The notes below the pieces were generated by a model, which worked only from the letters and a program-made list of their open reading frames with translations, was not told the DNA's origin and did not search any database. This document shows positions 28,101 to 37,100 of a stretch of DNA of 64,000 bases, piece by piece. Origin of the DNA: Vanilla planifolia (lineage: Eukaryota; Streptophyta; Magnoliopsida; Asparagales; Orchidaceae). How positions within the stretch are numbered: position 1 is the stretch's first letter; each line of letters starts with the position of its first letter. The stretch is from contig CM043868.1 of assembly GCA_023846275.1 (NCBI GenBank), forward strand, positions 2,871,153 through 2,935,152, in the 5' to 3' direction. Both the position numbers and the translations under genes were made by a program.

Positions 28101-31100
28101 GACTCAAAGACCAAGGAAAATGTTAGCTTCCCAAAGCAACATAGCAAGTTCCAAATCTTTCAAAACATGGTTGTCATAACATATAGGTTTTTGAATGTCT
28201 CCATCTTCCTAAATTTTAACTATAGTAATTGTTGATTCTTAGCAAAGAGGTACATGAGAAGAGGTTCTCCTTTCCTAAAATTGTCGAGGACTAAAGAAGT
28301 GGTGAGATAAACTTAGAGTTGCCAAACTACTTGCACTCAAGGGTTCAATCCATTCAATCCTTGTTGAGGACTTTGAAGAGAAGTATTGAATGGATGAAAA
28401 ATCTCAAAAAGAAGTGAATAAGGTGACTAAGGTCCACGATTCAATCAGTTAGTTTTCGAACTTCATTTCTCCTCTTAAGTGAGGGCATCAAAAGGATGTC
28501 TCGAACCTTCTTGGATTGGCTTCAATTCCACTCTTTGACATTATGAACCCAAAGAACTTGCTTTAAGAGGCTCAAAATGTGAATTTACAAGAATTGAGAT
28601 GCATTTGCTTACAATGGAAGGTCTCAAGCATCCCTGTCTTAAAGCTCCTAAAAAGATCAATTATTCACAAAAATATCACCCATATAAGCCTCACGATTGT
28701 GGCTTATCTAGTTTTTAAAGACCCAATCAACCATCCATTAATATGATATGCCTAAGTTCTTAACGTCAACAACATAACAAAATTATACACCAAAATTTTG
28801 TCCTCATAAACCTTGTACATTCGAATTTGATAATAACATGAAAAGGCATAAAAAAGACTATGATATTTAAATCCCTAAGTAGAGTCGACCAACTCATTAA
28901 TCCACTTCGACTATGTCATATTGAAATGATTTAAGTCCATGCATAGTCATCATCACTCAACTTTCTTAATGAAGAAAACATTAGCAAGTACTCATTATGA
29001 GCGAAGCCATTGTCGACTAGCTTTTTGCACTTTAACTTTGATCATTCGTTTCTTCTCAATGCTGAAAGGTCTTTACATTTATCGGATAAAAACCTATAAA
29101 ATAGTAAGCTTCCATGCATATATAATTACTAGTAAAATGTAAGCAATAGTTCTCTTGTTTTTATAAGAACATGAAGAAATGTTTACATTCCATTTAGGAT
29201 CCCAAAGTTTCAAGGATACAAAAATTGAAGTTTCTAACCCTAATACTTTCTCCTTCAACTTCAAACATTGCATCTAATTCAGTTACCTTTGCTTTTTCTT
29301 CACTCTCCTTCCAAGTGGCCTAATAATGCTGACAAAATTGAAGCTCCTTAAACCACAGGTTTGATTGATGATGCAATTATAAGAGTGGAACTTGATGACC
29401 AAAAGGTAGTCATATGCATCATCATCCATCCTCCTTTGAGGGTGAGGGGCAATGTAATAGTCCTCTTTGAGAGGAACTCCAAAAAGAATCAAATTAGTGC
29501 AACGCCAAAGGGGATTCAAAGGCTTTTGTTGATATTCATACTCTCAAATGCATGAAGAGGATTTCCATAGAGCCATTGGTGTCAAAGAGACCTCACCATA
29601 CCTCAAAGTTGAAAACACAAGCAATGACAAGGGGCAATAGATCTATAAAGTCGCAAGTAATGGAATTATAAGGATAAGCTAACTGGATTACTTAGTAGAC
29701 AAAGGCCTGCTTTGGCTATTGGAGGGAAGATAAGCAAGATGTTGCCTAGTTTCCATCAGAAATGATAGACAATATTGTCAGTTACGAACATTTTCCAAGG
29801 TTAAAGGTGGATAAATCTTAAACTACTTGACCAATTGTGGCTAAGAAAAAGTTCCTAAGCCTCTCGAACCAGTCTACTTGCGTCGAGAGTTGTTAAAAAA
29901 AGGCATTTCAATCCTCCATATCGTAGTCGAGAGATTAGTAGTACTTGTAATGGTTATCAGGATCATACTTCTTCTTGGGTCCTTTGGGCCCAATATAGGC
30001 CCGTATCATTAAGGGTAGCCAGTATGTCCTCTTAGGATGACAATAGCTTCCCTTGCAAAGGCCTAGGAAGCCAAATGTGGAACCAATGATTGTCCTAAGG
30101 GTATTTGGACTAATGTTGCTGCTAATGAGGTAGATCAGCAAGGAAAACATGCTTCTCCTCATGGTGCACTACCATCCTTGCCTCTTGAGCTTTATGACCT
30201 TCTCACACTCTTCTGCAAAATCAATATATTGGGTGATGCAGTTTGGTGGTGAGCACTAGCCTTACAACTGATACACGTTCTAAGGAAAGAAACTTAGCAA
30301 GAAACCCAAATATGGTCCTCCAACCAAGGCCAAGAAGAGGACTTTATTAAGGGTTGGCTCGACCCAATACACTTTCATATTAAATCATTGAGGTAGAGGC
30401 AAAATGGCTCATCCTCACCATAAAGGACACGAAAGAGGTGATCTACAAGCTTCCTAAGGCAAAAACTAGCAGAAAAACCTAGCAAGAAGGAAAACAAAAA
30501 CTCATTGAAGGGGCAACTAATTTAAAGCAGCTATAATGAAAAGCAATGAGATGAATAGAGAATACAACACAAAACAAAAACATCATAGAATTACAAAAAA
30601 AACTCTTATCTTTCACTAGAGAAAAACCTAAAATCATCTACTTACAAAATAGACTCCCAAAAACACTTCTAGCAAACTTTGCAAGGGTCAAAATAATTTT
30701 CATTGGGGTACATCCCCTCAATACTTTTGGTACTAAAAACACCACATGATAGATGACGATAATAATCATCCCCATAGGTTTTTTTTTATAATCTAAAAGC
30801 TTTTGATACAATAAGACAAAAGATTACTATAATGAAAAGCAATGAGATGAATAAAGAATACAACAAAAAACAAAAACATCATAGAATTACAAAAAAAACT
30901 CTAATATTCCATTAGAGAAAAACCTAAATCCATCTACTTACAAAATAGTCTCCCAAAAACACTTCTAGCAAACTTTGCAAGGGCCAAAATAATTTTCATT
31001 GTGGTACATCCCCTCAATACTTTTGGTACTAAAAACACCACATGATAGATGACAATCATGATCATCCGCATAGTTTTTTTTTTATAATCTAAAAGCTTTT

Positions 31101-34100
31101 GATACAATAAGACAAAAGACTACTATTAACAATCTAATCCAAACATATTAGAAAACAAAAAGTCGATCTCAACTTTTTAAGTATAGATTACAATCAAATC
31201 CCGATTTCACAACATTTAAATCCCAAATCCACACATAATTGCATATGGAAACCTCTTGCACAACTACAATAAATTAGACAAATTCTCTATATATTCAAAA
31301 TTTGATAATTTATGTATTGGAAAGTAACAAGATCCACTAGAATTTTATAATTTAGCACTCATCCAAATCAAATTGATATAGGTAAGAAAAATGCCCACAA
31401 TGCTCAACTTAATTTGATTTTTCATGCACTCATCCTGATTATCCTTGAGAACCCTTCAAGCAAGTGCCAATCTCCTTGAGTCAGCGTTAGGCCTTTTCCT
31501 CCCTTCCTAAATGCTACATGAAGCATCTTGCAAACTTCATTGTCCAACGAATTAAGCTTTTCAAGAACTCAAATTGATAGCTACTACATTCCCCTTGAAA
31601 CCATAGTTAACCTCCAGACTCGAGTGTCAAAACCAATTTGATACCTCTCTTGACTATGCTACAAGCATCAAATCCCTATGGGGCCCACTTTTTTGAATCT
31701 TTTTCCTCACTAAACAATGGTATTCTTCTCTTAATATCATTCCCCTTGGATAACTTCATCCACCTCGAGACCATTGAAATGGGTCTTGAGATCAAACAAT
31801 ATACCTCTTAACAACAATCTCTCAATACCTCTTAAGAATAACTAATAGCTTTTTTAAAAACATTTCTCTCAATGAACAATAGTCCTCTTCTCTCAAGATC
31901 ATTCCCCTTGAATAACTTCATCCACCTTGATATAATTGGAATGGGTCTTAAGATCAATCAATACCTCTTCACTCAAGATCATGCTCCCTGAATAAAATCA
32001 TCCACCTTTAGACCATTAGAATGGGTCTTAAGATCAACTAATACCTCTAAAGAACAAACTCTTAATGTCTCATTTTCTTTGATCCTTCTTGAGGCCCACA
32101 ACATCCTGAGCTACACTCCATTCTTCTCGAGTCCTTCCACGAGAATCTTTAAGATCCTCCCAAATCATTATCCCTTTCTTTGAAAAGAATCACTCCTATG
32201 AGTCATTATGCTCTCAATCAAGAAGACTACATGACCACAACACTTTAGTTACCTCATGATAGTCTCTAAAGTCAGTATCCCAAGTGGTCTCTTTTTACTT
32301 GTACTTGTCTGTGCTTTAACCTACAAAATAAAGTTGCATACCTCTACTCAACATTAAGAGGTTGAGTATCTCGATCTCCATCAAGTTGAAAAGTCATACT
32401 TCCTTTGAAAGCCTTGTACTTTTATATCCTCCAAAGTAAACTACATCACGATCACATAACTACTAGTTACTGAAGTTCACTTGATAGGAATCAAGCAATA
32501 ACACATCGCATATCAACTCATCAACATAGTCCCAAGTGATTGAATATCTCAATTGATACTGCATCTCCACCTTAACTTTCGCACGATCATGAATCCAACA
32601 TATTGTTCATATAGGTGGATGTAATATCATTTCCAAACTAAACCTCTCCACTAGTTTAAAAACAATAAATTGCCTTGAATCTAAAATCAAAGTTAGCTTT
32701 GAATAACTCATTTACCTAGATCAAAACTAAAAACAACTCTTCCAAAGAGTTGGTCATTGTAGTAGGCTTCTCCTCAATAACCTTTGCTTTGGGTTTTCAC
32801 TATCTATAACATATTTACGTCTAAGGTCTTCAAAATTGTATTGGACATGGTGCAAGGCAGTACGGCTACTCCTTAGAAGATGCTAAGTTAGATCAACAAA
32901 ATCAATCAATTGAACTTCACAAGTATTCACTTTCAGCACATTTACGAGGAATGAAATGCAATGGCAAATCATTTGTCTCAATTGGCCAACTCCAACCTCC
33001 AATCTAATATTTTTTGTCCACATCAAACCCCAAAACTATGTAAAATTCTCATCAAACTAGATGAAATTCAATATTCTTATCTAAGGTCGGTTTATGCCAC
33101 GATATCAATGCAACCAGGAGCATAGTATTTTCCTAGAAGCTCCCTTTACTCCTTTCCACAGAAGAAAACAAAAATTCAAATCAATCCTGCAAGTCCAGGG
33201 AGTTCAAGCACCTGCATTTGGAGTTGGAGTTGGGGTTCGGGTGACAGAGTCGATGCATAATGGTAAGTAGCATTCACCATTCATAGTTTATGATGTTTTA
33301 GTCAATAATAGTCATGCTTTTATTTATAGCAAAGACATATGTATTTGATGGTTATCATGGATTATATTGGACATTCATAAAAAACAATCCCAAACTTCTC
33401 AATAACAATAGCAACAACCTTCCTTTCCTTCTTGACATCCTCCCTGCCCTTTTGTTTTCTCAGCTTGAGATCATGTCTAGCATTACTTCCTAATATGATT
33501 GGGATTCTTGCAATGATAACACAAATAAGCTATAGCATAAATAACACCTTCACCCAAGGATTCATTCTTCTTGTTACTACACCTAAACCCTCCTTCCTTT
33601 GGCTTTTCATTGCCTACCTTTTGAAGTTGGTAGAGTAATGCTACTCCAATTGCTTTATAGTTCTTGAAGCTTATGTTATTTTCTCCATTTAGTTTTCTTG
33701 TAGCCCATGGGATAAAACAACCCTCACAAAAGCTGCTTGAAATGGCTTCAACTACAGCTCTATACAACAACACAATGTAGCACATCATGCTTAGGCATGA
33801 AGGGTTAATTTTGTCCTTGTAAATGATAATTTATTGAAACTAATATACCAAAGAAATACATCCCCAATTGGTCCAATAATATATCCAAGTTCACGATATC
33901 AAACTCTCCTCCATAGATTGGAATATCATGCCATTCCTTCTTCTAATCTTGCTGTTAACCCATCTTCTCCACAATGTGGACTCTATCTCCATCAGTTAGT
34001 GGTTCACAAAGATAAGTGCTACTGCCTCCCTCTAACACCATCTCCATGAAAAACAGCACTTGTTTTGTTTGAAGAAACACCTGCTCTTCTAATGATCTGC

Positions 34101-37100
34101 ATAAGACTCCATGTGCCATCTATCTCCTTGCATTACTCCTATGTTCAACAACTAACCCACTTCTCAAATGAACCATATGATAACACAAACTCCATCAACA
34201 TCTGTCCCCATGTAGGATCCATTACTCTAATACCAAATCATTTGATACATCCAATTGAGGTGTGCAGCTCTCAACGGTTATAGTAGAAAGCAATGGAATG
34301 AACAAAGAATGCAGCAAAAAACAGAAACAAGACAAAATTACAAAGGAGAAGTCCATTCTTCTTTTAAAAAAATAAACTACAACCATACATTTACAAAGTA
34401 GACTTTTTCAAAAACATATTTAGCAAGCAGTTCAAGACAGGAAACAATTCTCACTAGAGTAGATCCCTTGAATACTATTGATCCTAAAAATAACACATGA
34501 TAGATGATGACCATGAACACCCAAAGGTCTAGCCTAAGAGCTCTCAGAACAATAAAAAAAGATACATATTAAAGTTCTAATCTTAGTATGTTAAGAAACA
34601 AATAAACTAAAATACCATCTATTTGGATTTAGATTACAACCCAATTCTGATGTTATGGCATTCAAATACCGAATTTGCACATATCAAGAATCCTCTTACA
34701 TAGCAATAGTTAATTAGGCATAATTTCATAAACTTTGGACTTTGAAGATTCAAAGTGCATTACAAAGCTGACAAGACTTTCAAATTTAGCACTCTTCCAA
34801 AACTCAATTGCAATAAGTAATAGAATTGCTCATAATAATTGCCCTGATCTAGTTCAGTCCTTTGACATCTTAATCATCAATGAGTATGTGAGCTTGCTCC
34901 GATATCCTTGAGTCATTCTTGAGACTTTACCTTACCAAAGTATTAACAAGCACCCTTGAAACTTCTTCATCTTCTAGTGAGTCAAGCCTTTTGAGAACAC
35001 CAATTGATAACTCCAACATACCCTTTGAAGTCATAATTCACATTGAGACAACTTCAGCGCCAAAATCATCTCAATATCTTTCGTGATAACTTCAAGACGG
35101 TCGAATCTCTCTCAAGCCAACTTTCTCAAAGTTTTTCCCAAACTATATTGGGGTCTTCTTCCCTCAAGGGCATTCTTCCTAGACAACTTCATCTAAATCA
35201 AGACTATCAGAATGGATCTTAGGATCAACTAATACCCCTCAAGAACAACCTCTTGAGATCTCTCTAATCTTCCTCGAACCTTCTCAAGGAAAACAATTTC
35301 CTCTCAAGCCACAATTCATATTTTGCAAGTCCTCCCTCAAGAACCTCCAAGATCTTTCCATGTCACAAAACTACTTATGCACAAGGCCCTTAAGGAAGGT
35401 AAATGAAAATGTTGCAATGTGTATCATGGAATTATGTACACCTCATCATTGTAATGTCAAACTCTTGTAAATATATATCAAAGTCTTCAACCCTAAGAAA
35501 GGTAACCATAACATAAAGTTTGACCTTAGAAATTTTTCTTAGAGGATCTCCAAGGAGAAGGGAGAAGGGAGAAGGGAGAAGGGAGAAGGGTGAGAAGGAC
35601 AACTATGCTTGAGAGCAAATGGCTGAGAAGCCACAAACAGGTGTCGCATGACTTCAGTTTCTTCCTTTAGAAGCCTGGCATACACTGAACCATGTAAAGC
35701 AAGATGAACTAGTGTAAGATGAGTAGTAAGAGTAGGTTCCACTTGGATGAAAAGCACCCAAATGGAGGCCACCGACATGAAAGGAGGCGTCAAAGCCTTG
35801 GCAAGCTATGGACCAACCAAGGCTACCACCCCCAAATAGAGCGTGGCAATAACCAAAAGATTTCCACTATGACTGTAGTGATCATAAGTTATCATAGTGC
35901 CTTAAGTTGCTCAACAATGAGTTCAATAGTAACTCAAAACAGTTGTTCTAACTATAAAAGTAGCAATATCTTATCTTGAGGGTAGCCTTGGCCCTTGCAA
36001 GCTACCCTAGGTTGGATAAGGAGGCTTCAATGCAACAAACGTCTTTCCTTCCATGGGAGCTCTTTGATCCATTTGTCATTCCCACAAATAGTGCCAAAAC
36101 GATGTTAAGGCCAAACAAGCTTACGACAAGGACTTACAAGCACTCAGGAAAGGTTAAGTATGAGCTTATGAGAGAGAGTAAGAGCATTAAAGAGAGAAAC
36201 TTTTACAAGTAAGCCGTAAAGGTAGATGGGGAAAACCACAACTACTCAATGTCAAGGGCATGCTCCACAACCTCTTGGCATGACAGTAGGCATCTTGAAA
36301 CTTTATAGAGGAAGAAGATATTCAACAACTTGTAGGGGGCAAAACAATGATCTTTGGGACCAAAAAGGAGATAGAAAGGAGGCAATTACAATGGCCTATA
36401 AAAATCAAAAGTTTTTGGTGCCTAATGTTTAATGTCAAATAAGTAATATCTAATGTCAGATTCCCTCTTAATCCAAACTCTTGCCACCACTTGAATACAT
36501 AATATACTGTAACATCCCTCACTTATTCATTGCATAATATACTGAATAAGTCCAAAGACAACCTATGATAGGTCATTCTCTCACATATGTTGATGGATGC
36601 ACCTTCTCAAGATTTGCAAGCCCATTAGCTTGAAGCAAAAAATAAGGCTAATTGATGATAATTTTGTCACATTGCACCTCCCATAACAACTATAAGGTGT
36701 CTTACAAGTAACTTGTCTACAAGACTCAACATTCACGAGGGAAATGCAACTAAAGAAGTCTAAAGAACAGCTCGAGTGATTCGGGTGGCTCAGATGGCAT
36801 TGATTCCTATTAGATCTAGTTGACACGAGTGGCATTATGCTAAGTCGATGTCAGGGATTACAAAAATTCAGTCGTACAATAATTTTTGTGAATTCTTTAA
36901 CTTTGTTGTGGTCTAAAATACTTGTTAGAATTTTAAGTCATTTGCATTTACCTATTTACATAGTTACATTGACCAACTTGTTCCCATATAGCATAATTCT
37001 TATTACAATGAGCATTGAAAGTCAAAATATAAAATACAAAAAAAAAACTGTTGTCTAACATCATATTTAATATCAGTTTCCTACATCTCATCTAAAATAC

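Larger units (their letters stand above)
30531..32240 (-). repeat. LTR-like copy at the low-coordinate end of a minus-strand element (3' LTR)
   Basis: Diverged direct-orientation match to 34243-35400. Shared landmarks: AAAGCAATG.GATGAA, TTACAAA.TAGACT, CACATGATAGATGA, GATTACAA.C.AAT, TTTAGCACTC.TCCAAA, TTGAGTCA, AAC.AATTGATA.CT. This copy is expanded by a 296-bp tandem duplication and by triplication of a segment near 31.7-32.0 kb. The lower boundary is set where the first tandem unit begins and the upper is approximate. Confidence 0.65.

Noticed and set aside
29935-30162. 75-codon minus-strand open frame ending DPDNHYKYY
   Set aside because: Protein-like but short and inside a decayed Ty3 region; I could not tie it to a domain, so it is not called as a gene.
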